Shown here: positions 28,798-37,919 of the stretch, piece by piece
Layout: every line of letters starts with the position of its first letter
Position numbering within the stretch: the stretch's first letter is position 1
NCBI GenBank assembly: GCA_006384855.1
Contig: VCJN01000215.1
Location: 18,971 to 82,970 of the forward strand
DNA from: Tetraselmis striata
Taxonomy: Eukaryota; Chlorophyta; Chlorodendrophyceae; Chlorodendrales; Chlorodendraceae
Length of the DNA stretch: 64,000 nt
Direction: 5' to 3'
The notes under the pieces: generated by a model
Told to the model about the DNA's origin: nothing
Database searches by the model: none
Seen by the model: only the letters and a program-made list of their open reading frames with translations
Program-made: the position numbers and the translations under genes

Positions 28798-29168
28798 GCA
28801 GGCGCGTCGATGTCCATACCGTCTTCGCCAACGGGGTCCTCCCCCACGCCCATCACATCGTCCACCTTCGAGCCGCCGTCGTCCGAGACCGGCGCCGGCG
28901 GGCCGTTTCCGACGGCTGCAGCTACTCCTGCTGCCGCCCCTGTTGTTGTTGCTGCTGCTGCTGCCGCCCCTGCTGCTGCTGCTTGTGATAAGGCGGCCTT
29001 GCGGCGCAACTTAGCCGCACGCTTCAACGAGTGGCTACAGTTCGGGAATTTTAGGAAGTGCCGCTCTCGCGCCATCTTCTCACAAGTGCCCGTCACGTTG
29101 CCCCGGCAGTGCTTGCATGAGTACACGCCATCCTTCGACACACTCGCTATCCATCCCTTTGCCGGCAT
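28758..29168 (-). CDS. BED-like zinc-finger protein (copy B)
   Basis: The counterpart of 747-1,160, starting MPAKGWIASVSKDG with the same Cys-x2-Cys and His-x5-Cys ligands. CEKMARERH replaces CDKMARERH, and the poly-Ala/Thr tract is shorter. A poly-G tract (29,192-29,212) marks the upstream, possibly intronic, poly-pyrimidine in gene orientation. Confidence 0.55.
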   Translation of the reverse strand: MPAKGWIASVSKDGVYSCKHCRGNVTGTCEKMARERHFLKFPNCSHSLKRAAKLRRKAALSQAAAAGAAAAAATTTGAAAGVAAAVGNGPPAPVSDDGGSKVDDVMGVGEDPVGEDGMDIDAPAWPPAGVEPAMRA

Positions 29169-29781
29169 GCCTGCTGCCGCGCGCGAGGGGCGGGGGGGGG
29201 GGGGGGGGGGGGTTGAGAGTTGGGGTGGATGTAACCCACCACCGGCAGGCAACACAGATGCGAGTGCGCGGCTGTCCGCGCTTGATTCAACGGTGAGCGG
29301 CGGTGACCGTGAGGCGACCCCATACTTCATGCGCGTGCTGGGGCGTTACACAATCATCAGCAGTTAGGGCGGCTGCATTAAAACGCGCACCTACGAACAC
29401 CACCTACCGCCTACCACCTACCGTACCACCTACATCCGCCCACACCTCCGCCCGTCGTGCCGCACATCGCGGCACACCGCGGGGTCAGCGGTCAGCGATG
29501 TGCGGTCAGCGATGTGCGGCGATGTGCAATGAGTGCGTACATCCGCCTGTACTTAGCCCGGGTGCTCCGCGTCGGAGGGCGACACGCGAGCCCGCGTGCG
29601 CATATCAATTTGATGAAATTATGGAAACGAGAAATTCATATAGTACTTTACAGGTCGCGCGCGATAGTCGTCGCTACTGGGTATGAAATCCACGTCCCTC
29701 GTCCGTCCCGTATCGTCCCCGTATGTCGTCGTTCGTCACCAGTAGGGCACATTTACGTCACATCTGAATCTCACAGTGCGA

Positions 29782-30540
29782 CCTCATCAGCACGGTGAGA
29801 AAGGGCCTCGCGGCATCTCAAGGTGAGCACCGACGTGCCCGCACCGACGTGCCCGCCCGGTTGATCACACGGACGCTGCGGCTGGCGGAGACCATGCGTG
29901 AGGAGTTGGGACCCACATGGACCCGCGACCAGCTTCCTCGTATCCTCTTGTTCCGCGCCGCGATGGCAGTCGTTGCCATGTATATGTTCTACGCGCGTGG
30001 CAAGGCCGGCGTAGCCTGCCAGACGGGCGATTTGACGGTTACTGCAAATGGTACAATCCTATTGTACCATCGGGACCGAAAAGGCAGACGCGCGCAGAAC
30101 CGTGACCGTAAGTTACAGTGCCAGATTCCGGCGCGCGCGCAGCCCCGGATTGCGGCCTTGCTGCTCTATTTTGATGCCGCACGCGCAGCTTACTGCGGTC
30201 AGCGCGGACTGCCAGCAGCCCGGTGGGCAGTGACCCACGACCAGCCGGCGGCATCGTGGACATCGGCCACCGTTACAGACTAGCTGCGGCTAGTGGCGCA
30301 TATTTTGGAGGAGCACCCGCCTCCCGGGTTTGTATGGACGTCACACTCTCTCCGCAAGGGCGCGGCCACTGCGGCGTACGCCATCGGCGTGGTGCTGCAG
30401 AAGATCAAGCACTTTGGCGGCTGGGCGCAGTTGTCCAGCGTTGTACTCGACTACATCAATCCCACGGCGCTACCGTGTGCGGCATCGTGGCAGCTCTTCG
30501 GATGGCTTACCCCTTGGGGTGGGCCGCCAATGACAAGCTG
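29782..30540 (+). pseudogene. DIRS tyrosine recombinase, catalytic half
   Basis: The frame resumes LISTVRKGLAASQGEHRRAR and carries FYARGKAGVA (candidate first catalytic Arg), then a TAG at 30,281-30,283. The same frame goes on LRLVAHILEEHPPPGFVWTS, then HSLRKGAATAAYAI (His-x2-Arg box) and HFGGWAQLSSVVLDYI, with the Tyr nucleophile in the expected place. The R-H-R-Y set is present, but the nonsense codon and the CACTG insertion inactivate it. Confidence 0.8.
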
Positions 30541-30561
30541 CCCGCCCATGGGCGGCATGAT

Positions 30562-30589
30562 GGCAAACGCGGCCCCACAATGGTTAAAT
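30562..30589 (+). repeat. DIRS repeat B1
   Basis: Reads GGCAAACGCGGCCCCACAAT plus GGTTAAAT. It matches B2 at 30,926-30,953 with two differences and lies just left of A2, as expected for split direct repeats. Confidence 0.65.
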
Positions 30590-30595
30590 GCTCAT

Positions 30596-30836
30596 ATTGG
30601 TAATATAGAGGTTTGATTACACCGGGCTATTCTGTCACCGGTACTGGTAACGTTAAGATTCTACAGTAGTTTGAATGCTAGCGACCAGTACTTGTACTTG
30701 CAGTACGCGTACCGCTTGGACTTCCCGATGTCTAGCGGCGCTAGCGACAGCATGCGACAGCCCTGCTACATGACGCACCCGCACCACGAGGGGAGTCCAC
30801 CTTCTGCCTTTGCGCTAGCTTACCAGCTAGCGCAAC
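30596..30836 (+). repeat. DIRS split direct repeat A2
   Basis: 241 bp, the direct-repeat partner of A1 at 17,814-18,054. Confidence 0.85.
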
Positions 30837-30925
30837 CCACCCAACCCGCTATGCTACCCTTTTTAATGCGGACGGTACGCCCGTGGGCCTACTCACACCC
30901 AAAAATGTAAGAGATTCACATCTTT

Positions 30926-30953
30926 GGCAAACACGGCCGCACAATGGTTAAAT
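30926..30953 (+). repeat. DIRS repeat B2, right end of the element
   Basis: GGCAAACACGGCCGCACAAT plus GGTTAAAT. R1 sequence (ATGCTCTTACG) resumes immediately after it. Confidence 0.65.
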
Positions 30954-31115
30954 ATGCTCTTACGCAGGCGCGCGCCGTAAGAGTTGGAAACGTGCTTGCC
31001 CCACCGTGTAGAGCTAGTAGCGCGCTACCATATGAAGCGGCTGCCAAAAGGTGCGCATGCTCTTTACAAAAATATTCGCCGCCTACATGAGTACGTGCCT
31101 CATGATAGGTGTAGC

Positions 31116-31351
31116 TATTATAGTACAGCAGTACTAGCGCAGTGTGCCAGCAGTGTGCAGTGTGCAGTGTGCGAATGTGCACAGCGACAGCAGTATCTTG
31201 GGCGCCCGCCAGGTGCGCGTGCCGCTACATGGCGGCGCGGGCGCTGCGGGCGCCACACACTTCCTTTAACCTCACCGCATCCTCTTGCTCCTCCCACTCG
31301 GCTGCCCCTCGTCAGGGGCCCACGCCCGTGCCCTGCACCAGGGCTATAAGA
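31116..31351 (+). repeat. 5' LTR of the deleted Copia element
   Basis: Contains tandem GTGTGCAGTGTGCAGTGTGC and ends near GGGCTATAAGA. It lacks the usual TG...CA ends. It matches 32,542-32,777. Confidence 0.7.
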
Positions 31352-31475
31352 GGTTATGATGCCCTCCTAGCCTCACAGCGTCGCTTCCCGATGTGTGCTC
31401 CGTCTCGTCGCGCCGCGCCCGCCTGCACGGCGCGCCCTCTTGGCCCTGTCGCCCGGTTTTTCCGTGAGCGTTTGT

Positions 31476-31879
31476 ATGTCCGACAGTCCGCCCCCGTCGC
31501 CGCCAGGCGCAGGCGGATCCTCCGACCAGTGGCCCGCACTCGGCCAATCCGTTGGCCCCCTATCCCCTGCCTTCTGGGGACAAGTCAGCTCTGCAGCGGT
31601 CCAACACGCCGTGCAGATGCAGCAAGCTGCCTCGGCCGAACTGATGTCTCAGATGCTCGCGTTGATGCGAGACATCGCGCACGATGCTGCCACGGCCGGC
31701 GCCCGCGCGGTTCTGCAGGCACATGACATGCCCCGGCTCTCTCTCCAGCACGAAACGGCGCAGCCGGAGCCCGCGCCTCCGCCGCCTGCCGCCCCCGTGC
31801 AGCCGGAGCCAGTGCCTCTGCCGCCTGCCGCCCCCGTGCAGCCGGAGCCCTTGCCTCCGCCGCCTGCCGCCCCCGCGTA
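31476..31879 (+). pseudogene. Gag-like fragment with Pro-Glu-Pro repeats
   Basis: An ATG starts MSDSPPPSPPGAGGSSDQWP. A helical block follows (AVQMQQAASAELMSQMLALM), then a repeat of about 14 residues, PVQPEPxPxPPAA, encoded by a 42-bp minisatellite (about 31,760-32,060). The frame stops at 31,878-31,880. Position just after the primer-binding site suggests it is the gag start of the Copia element. The zinc knuckle is absent. Confidence 0.4.
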
Positions 31880-32149
31880 GCCGGAGCTCGTGCCTCCGCC
31901 GCCTGCAACCCCCGCGCAGCCGGAGCCCGTACTTGCCGCCGCCACCTCAGCGCCCGCCGCTATCCGGCACGCCGCCATCCGCGCAGCCAGAGCCCGTGCC
32001 TCCGCCGCCTGCCGCCCCCGCGGAGCCGGAGCCCGTACCTGCCGCAGTCACCTCAGCGCCCGCCGCTATCCCGCACACCGCCATCCCTTCAGTCGCCGCC
32101 ATCTTGCCAGCGCCATCGCCACCGACAAGGCCCCGCTCCCCCGAGAGGA

Positions 32150-32460
32150 CCATGAAACGTATCGGTGCTGGTTTCCTGGGCTCTGTCAACTTCGTCACGA
32201 TGTGCACCGGACCGGACGTCGCCTTCGCTATCAGCGTGCTCAGAAGGTTTCAGTCTGCCCCGCAGAAGACCCACCGCATGCTGCGTGCTCTGCCATCTCA
32301 AAGGCACCCCGCCTGGCTTGGGCATCACCTACGGGGCCACTGAACCGGGGGGGCTCGCCTCGTAGTCTACTCAGACTCCGACTGGGCAACTGACACCAGC
32401 AACCGGCGCTCTCAGTCCGGTGACATCAGCATGCTCAATGGTGCCCATCATCAAAGCCCT
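32150..32460 (+). pseudogene. Copia RNase H region, fragment
   Basis: Frames read FLGSVNFVTMCTGPDVAFAI, then a shifted HLKGTPPGLGITYGATEPGG and VYSDSDWATDTSNRRSQSGD. The order (L-G-S, TxPD-AFA, LKGT, then the SDSDWA acid) is the region between RT and RNase H of Copia elements. It is frameshifted and truncated at both ends. Confidence 0.65.
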
Positions 32461-32541
32461 GCCAGAACCTACTCACACCCTGCTGCTTAGACAAGCATGG
32501 GCACTAGTCAACTGTATGACCGGCCTATGCTTGAGAGGGGC

Positions 32542-32777
32542 TATTATATTACAACAATACTAGCGAAGTGTGCCAGTAGTGTGCAGTGTGCAGTGTGCGA
32601 ATGTGCACAACGATAGTAGTATCCTGGGCGCCCGCCAGGTGCGCGCGCTGCTACATGGCGGCGCGGGCGCTGCGGGCGCCACACACTTCCTTTAACCTCA
32701 CCGCATCCTCCCGCCCCTCCCACTCGGCTGCCCCTCGGCAGGGGCCCACGCCCGTGCCCCGCACCCGGGCTTTAAGA
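32542..32777 (+). repeat. 3' LTR of the deleted Copia element
   Basis: The partner of 31,116-31,351, ending GGGCTTTAAGAG before the R1 sequence resumes. Confidence 0.7.
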
Positions 32778-33060
32778 GCAGCACTTGTGTAACGCTGATG
32801 TACTTTGGCATTATGGGCGGTTGGAAGGCGCGATGCGGGATCACTCGCGGTGCCATGCGAGCACATCTATGGGCAGTCTGTTGCTATAGAGCGATGCCAA
32901 AGACTCCTCACGTGCTGCGCGTAGGAATATTTTTCTGAATATTTGTGCTAATCTAAACTCGAGATGTGCGAAATTCGTGCCTCGTTTGTACATCTACATA
33001 CACCGCAATATACATGTACACGGCCAAATCAATTCAATCTTAAATAGGGGGTTGTAGCCA

Positions 33061-34084
33061 TGCCGTCGCATGCTCGCATTCCCGCGTGGGGCGCTGTCAC
33101 CAGCTCAATGGGCGGCCGTTTCTGAACGCGAACCTAAGTCACTACATGCACCTCTCAGACGCCTATAGGGCTTTAGTTCAGACCAGCGTTGCTGGTCTTG
33201 CCCGTACTCAGGGGGGTGAATGCCAGTGGCAATGAAGCCTCTCACCACAGGTCACTGCCACGCCGTGCAGTACTTTATGCAGTGCTGGTCGCGGCTATCA
33301 ACCGTTCCTACAGTACTTTACGTCGGTACCGGGTCGAATGGTGACAACCCAGCACCACCAGCAGCGCGCGCGCACGATGCAGCGAGCAGACACGCGTGCG
33401 ACCGTACGACAAGCACGCGGACTACCGTGATTACCTGTGGCCCTCGTTCCTCAAGCCGATCTCCGTCTCTTACACCGTCTCCGTCCCGTACACAGGCTCT
33501 TGCCTATGCCTGTCATAGGCAAACACAGGCACACACAGGCACACACAGGCAAGACAAGGGGGAAGAGGGACCGCCAGAAGGCGGAGGCCCTCTATAAGCA
33601 CGCGATCGCGGCCATGGCAAGGCGGCCGCACGTCACGCTAAGTGCTAATAGCACGCGCGCCGTGCGCGCACCGCGCGCCAGACGCATTACGCACTGCCCT
33701 TGTCTAATTGTACTCATTAAGTCCTATACTACTACTCGGCCGCGGCTACAGTGAGTCTTGCGCCTTGTACCAGCAGCAGTACAGTACTTCGTCTTCTGCA
33801 GCTAGTCTACCTTAGGGGTCCCTGTTAGAGGTCCCGATTAGAGGTACTATCTGAGTTCCCTTAGAAGTCCCGCCTAGGTGTGCTTGGGCGGGTCTCTGAT
33901 CTCCGGTATGTATGTCTCCTTGCGCCTCGCTCAGGGCTATGGCCAGGGTATGGAACCCTAACCAATCAGGTGCCCTGCCTGTGGTCTCAACCGGGTATGG
34001 AACCCTAGCTTTAACCCTAGCCGACCCGGAAGGGCTTGGCTGTCCCGTTCTTCACGCGCACGCGGATATGACGGATGCTGCGGC
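33061..34084. mobile_element. Unclassified 1-kb insertion in R1
   Basis: R1 is interrupted after TTGTAGCCA and resumes CAGCCAGCACTCC, giving a 5-bp duplication AGCCA (33,056-33,060 and 34,085-34,089). The ends are weakly inverted (GCCGTCGCATGC against GCCGCAGCATCC). There is no coding frame of note. Inside are ACACACAGGC repeats (about 33,520-33,550), alternating GAGGTCCCGATTAGAGG-like units, and two copies of GGGTATGGAACCCTA. It could be a solo LTR or a non-autonomous DNA transposon. Confidence 0.5.
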
Positions 34085-34209
34085 AGCCAGCACTCCCACC
34101 CAACATACCCCAATACAGTATTAGGATTGGCGCCACGCGCTTCGATTGCGCGTGAGCACAGACCCTACCCGAAGTAGGGTTTGCCATGTATTTTGAAGCG
34201 AATATAGTG

Positions 34210-35008
34210 CACAAGTAGCGATTAGTACTGGTACGGACGTACGGTACCGTAGTGGTCGCGCGTGCCGCCGCCGCGCCGCGCCGCGGGTATTCCCGGGGAC
34301 AGGTAGTTGGGGATAGGTTGGGCTACTCGCCCGAAGGAGCAAGGAACAAAGGATTCGAAGTCGAAGCTCCGTGGCGTCGAGCCCATGGACAAGCGCGTCA
34401 GTTAATGTCCCGTATCTGCAGGAGGACATACGGCAGGAGCTGGCAGGAGTCAGGGATCAGCTAGGGGTTGGCGGTACGAGCTTGGCGCACGACTGTAGCG
34501 GCTGGCAAAAGGCAGTTTACTGGGTACGCTTTCCCAGGTCTGCAACCGGCGTTGACCTGCCGTGCGGCACCCCTCTTGCACTTCGCGTGCAGACTTACAG
34601 GTAGGCGCGAACTGCCAGGTTTATGCTTCTGCTCACGTCGTAGCTGATTTCCCAGTAGCGACTAGCCGTTGCAGTCACAGAGGACTCGCAGCCGCTTGGC
34701 TTCTCTGCTCTGAGGGGCCGCTATTGATACCTGGCATTTTTTTCGCCGGCCGCTGTGACATGCAGCGTCCTTGTCTTGGTTGCACTTTAGGTTGATGGAG
34801 TCACAGAGCACGGGTTGCATATGTCGCCTAACGCAGGTTCCTTGCAGCGATCGGTGCATATCTGCGCATGTGGCACGTTTTGCAATGGGCCGCGGTATGC
34901 GCAACTGGCTACTTGTGGCCGTTACATGCCAGGATGCAGCGTGCCCACCAAACGCATGAAGCACGCAGTTTGTCAGGTGCTAATACAAAGTGGCCTGCTT
35001 GCCTGCAG
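34210..35008. other. Upstream region of the SUMO-protease gene
   Basis: The start of the Ulp1-like gene must lie here, but I cannot fix it. One frame (about 34,372-34,604) reads VPYLQEDIRQELAGVRDQLG, a coiled-coil-like exon candidate preceded by ATCTGCAG. No other element is evident. Confidence 0.3.
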
Positions 35009-35306
35009 AGCTTGCTATCTCCTCCAAAGAGGCGGTGCATGGAGGCCAGCACACAAGCCTATGCCGTTGATGCTGCGCCTCGTCACAGCTCAGAGGATGT
35101 CAATCTGTCTGTTTCAGCAGACGTAACAGGAGCTGCACGGTACACAGACTCGTGCTGTGCAGTGCACGCAGTCTCCGTTGAAGATGGTGCCGTAAATGCC
35201 ACAACAATCGAGATTGCGTCGAAACCGCACAGTCCGGTGGCTGATTCTCCAAATCTGTGAGCACACCATCGATACTATATGCTAGCATGCATGGAGCTCA
35301 CCCTCC

Positions 35307-35343
<37 letters not shown>

Positions 35344-37678
35344 CATCACACACACACATTTACATCACACACTCGTGCATCATTCGCACCCCATAAAACT
35401 CAAGGTCCTGCTGCATGGAGAATTAACGCCTGTGATGCTATTTCCCCAGATACACTCGCGGTAAGAGGAAGTCTGAGGCCACCGCAAGCCCAACATTCGG
35501 ACGTTATACCCACAACTTTCCCATCCCAGACTCCTTTGCGGCCATCCGTTACCCCACGGTTTGGAGATCTGCCTACATGCACAGCCGCCGGCCATTCTTC
35601 AGAACAAGCCACACCCCTGCCTTGCTGCCGCAGACGCCTTACAGCTTCCAGCGGCCCGTGCGTAAGGTAAGCACCAGTCAATCCCTGTAGCTGAATGCAG
35701 GGTACAGTTTTGCAGGGTGTCGGGCATGTATGCCTGCACGCCTGACCCCATTATCGAGTTGAATATCTGCAAATGAGTGATGTTGATCACGCTGTGTTGC
35801 AGTTTGCATCTTCCGCGGATGGGTATCGCAGCCCGGCAAGGCAAGCGGAGAATCCCTGGATTGAAGCTGACATGCTGGACAACGTACGCAAAATCCACAG
35901 CCAAGCTCAGCAGAAGTTTGAACATAGCATGGAGGTATTGCTAGGGGCTGAACGTGGAAAGCTACTCATGCAAGGCGCCAGTCCTGATGCCATCGACAAT
36001 TTGGTGAGGGAGGACTGGCTTTGGAATTGATGCTGTATGCTGCAATCAGAGGCTTTTTGTGCTCTGGAAAGTCCGCAGCAGCCATCAGCCTCCCTGAGAG
36101 AATTGCTGCGCCTTGTAGGAGCTGAAGCGATACAGAGAGCACGTGCTAGCCATGCACTCGTGGGATCAGTCGTGCCCCTCTAAGGGAAGCGCAGATCAGG
36201 TATGAAGCCGTGGTATCGTTTTCAGCTTAATCTATGCGCAGTACCGCGGCGAGGATTTCTGACGCTGTTCTCATGTTACATCATCATCCTTTAGGATTAT
36301 CCTGCGATTTCCACAGTTGTAGCCCGCGAGGAAAAGGCCAGGCTACAGGGGGCGCATGAGAAGTCAGGCAAGGAATGGGGGGCTTTGCAACAGCGATTGA
36401 AGAGCTTGAACTTATCAGATTCAAGCAAGGCGAGTTTACAGAGGGCCAATCGCGAGGAGTTGTCGATAGTTAGCGATCTGGCGAAATTGGAGGAGCAGCG
36501 AAAGAAGCGCTATGAGCGACACGTGTCTCCGGAGCCTGAAAAGCCAGAATCAGTCGAAAGTGAGCAGCGAATAGAGGTGACAGACGACGAAGTGGTGCTG
36601 CTCAGTGACAGTGAAGAGGAGGACGAGGCAGCGCAGTCCGGGGGGGAGGACTCAGGTGCCAGTGAGGGCGAAGAAGAGGCGAGCATCGACGAGTTGGAGC
36701 TACACCAGCCCGATTCTGATGACTCGGGAGTACGGCCGCTCTCCCATCGTGAGATGGTCACCTACCAGCGCATCCTGAGCTCCCACGGCCCGGAGGCTGA
36801 AGTCCTAGCAGTCCACCCTGTATCTAAAGAGGAGCTTCTGCGGAGCGACTTTGTCCGCCTGGCCCCTGGGACGTGGCTGAGCGATGAGGTGCGTCCTTGC
36901 AGCTGCTGCTGCGTCATGGGTGCAGTTTTCATTTGTTTTGACCCAGCTCTAGATGCACAGGCGGCAGCTGAGAACTGATATTGGAGACTGTGCAGGCCAT
37001 CAACATGTACATGCGGCTGCTGCAGCAGCGAGACACCAGACTACGTGCGCTTGGACTGGCGCATATCCCCAAGTGCCATTTCTTCAGTTCTTTTTTCTTC
37101 TGTAAATTGTACAGTGATCGCAAGCAATACAACTATCAGGTACCCCCGCCTAATGTGTTGGCGGTGTCCTTCATGCCCATTTCCATAGACAGCCCTGGGG
37201 TGGACATTGTGGGTCGGTACTCATTCCTTGTGTGATGCAGGCTGTTCAGAAGTGGACTCGCCCCGCACGCCTGTCATCAGCTCTTCAGGCCAGTAAAACC
37301 ATCCTGGACTGCGACAAGATCTTTGTTCCAATCCACCAACCTTCGCACTGGTGTATGGCCGTGATCGATCTGAAGGAGAAGTGCTTACGGTATTACGACT
37401 CGTTGCATGGGCGAGATAAGAAATGCCTGGAAGCTCTGGCGATGTACATCAAAGACGAGGCTGCAGATAAGGCGGGTGTGACCTTGGACACGTCCAGCTG
37501 GCGCAAGGAGTTCCCAGACTATATTCCGTCACAGCGCAACGGCTACGATTGTGGCATGTTTGCAGTCAAGTTCGCAGACTATGAAGCACGTGGGCGTGAC
37601 TTCACCTTTAGCCAGGCTGATATGCCCCTTTTTCGAAAGCGCATGGTCAGTGAGCTCAGCAACATGGTAGCCTGGTAG
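35009..37678 (+). CDS. Ulp1/SENP-type SUMO-specific cysteine protease, 5' end unresolved
   Basis: The product is expected to mature SUMO and strip it from proteins, probably in or near the nucleus. Exons I can join in phase are 35,009-35,256, 35,450-35,666, 35,803-36,003, 36,119-36,199, 36,295-36,888, 36,996-37,139 and 37,241-37,678, all with GT-AG introns (641 codons including stop). The N-terminal part is disordered; the fifth exon has a coiled coil and an acidic block (DSEEEDEAAQSGGEDSGASE). The C48 protease domain runs from LAPGTWLSDE to the end, with LGLAHIPKCHFFSSFFFCKL, the His in PSHWCMAVIDLK, the Asp in LRYYDSLHG, and Gln and Cys in IPSQRNGYDCGMFAV, so the catalytic set is complete. 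The first exon may extend upstream. It ends tail to tail with the Deg gene. Confidence 0.85.
35309..35341. repeat. (CA)n microsatellite in an intron
   Basis: A CACACA run lies in the first identified intron of the SUMO-protease gene, followed by looser ACACAC stretches to 35,366. Confidence 0.85.
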
Positions 37679-37919
37679 TATCTCACTTTGTAGTGTACAT
37701 AATCCATGCAGAAGCTGGTGTCCTTGCTACGCGCACCATGCACCTCCTACCATCGGATTTGACTGGATATGCTTAATATAGTGGTGGCTGGCATATTCCT
37801 GTAACGGCATGATGTGACTTCAGATACTCGCAATGCCTGTGCCATGTCTAGAGAACATTTCATGGTTGTGCGGACGCGGATGGAGATGGCATTTTTCTAC
37901 AGTCATTATTCGCATTATC

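Larger units (their letters stand above)
21640..29778 (-). mobile_element. CACTG-terminated (CACTA-like) DNA transposon, copy B
   Basis: The same family as 159-7,327 in the opposite orientation, 8.1 kb. The termini CACTGTGAGATTCAGATGTG are inverted at the two ends and the 3-bp duplication is CGA (21,637-21,639 and 29,779-29,781). It sits inside the DIRS recombinase frame. It differs from copy A by a much longer 30-bp minisatellite, about 600 bp extra at about 26,576-27,174, different poly-G/C lengths, no 34-bp palindrome, and a TGA in the zinc-ribbon frame. The two copies together form inverted arms of more than 7 kb separated by 14.3 kb. Confidence 0.9.
17806..30953 (+). mobile_element. DIRS/PAT-like tyrosine-recombinase retrotransposon, interrupted
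   Basis: The element carries gag-like, RT-RNase H, methyltransferase-like and tyrosine-recombinase regions in order. It has split direct repeats: A1 (17,814-18,054) equals A2 (30,596-30,836), both 241 bp, and B1 (30,562-30,589) resembles B2 (30,926-30,953). The A1...B1-A2-B2 layout with a tyrosine recombinase is that of PAT/TOC3-type DIRS elements, known from volvocine algae among others. There is no target duplication in R1, as expected for recombinase-mediated insertion. The copy is dead: two nonsense codons, frameshifts, a telomere-like insertion and the 8.1-kb CACTG element interrupt it. Confidence 0.85.
31116..32777 (+). mobile_element. Deleted Copia LTR retrotransposon, 1.7 kb
   Basis: Two near-identical LTRs of about 236 bp (31,116-31,351 and 32,542-32,777) bound a short interior. 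The flanks are GTAGC and GCAGC, a 5-bp duplication with one mismatch, inside R1. A primer-binding site (GGTTATGATGCCC, about 31,352) and a polypurine tract (GAGAGGGG, 32,533-32,541) are in place. The interior keeps a gag-like start and a stub of Copia RNase H, so most of pol is deleted. It could still be moved in trans. Confidence 0.75.
17587..34209. mobile_element. R1 second copy, split into four pieces by nested insertions
   Basis: R1 sequence aligned to 8,349-9,122 appears in order at 17,587-17,805, 30,954-31,115, 32,783-33,060 and 34,090-34,209. The three interruptions are the DIRS element, a deleted Copia element and an unclassified insertion. The pieces tile the intact copy with almost no loss, so the order of events is clear: R1 was present first. 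Confidence 0.8.

Noticed and set aside
33945-34020. A telomere-derived block
   Set aside because: The ACCCTAACC and AACCCTAG matches sit inside a repeated GGGTATGGAACCCTA unit and do not form tandem telomere repeats.
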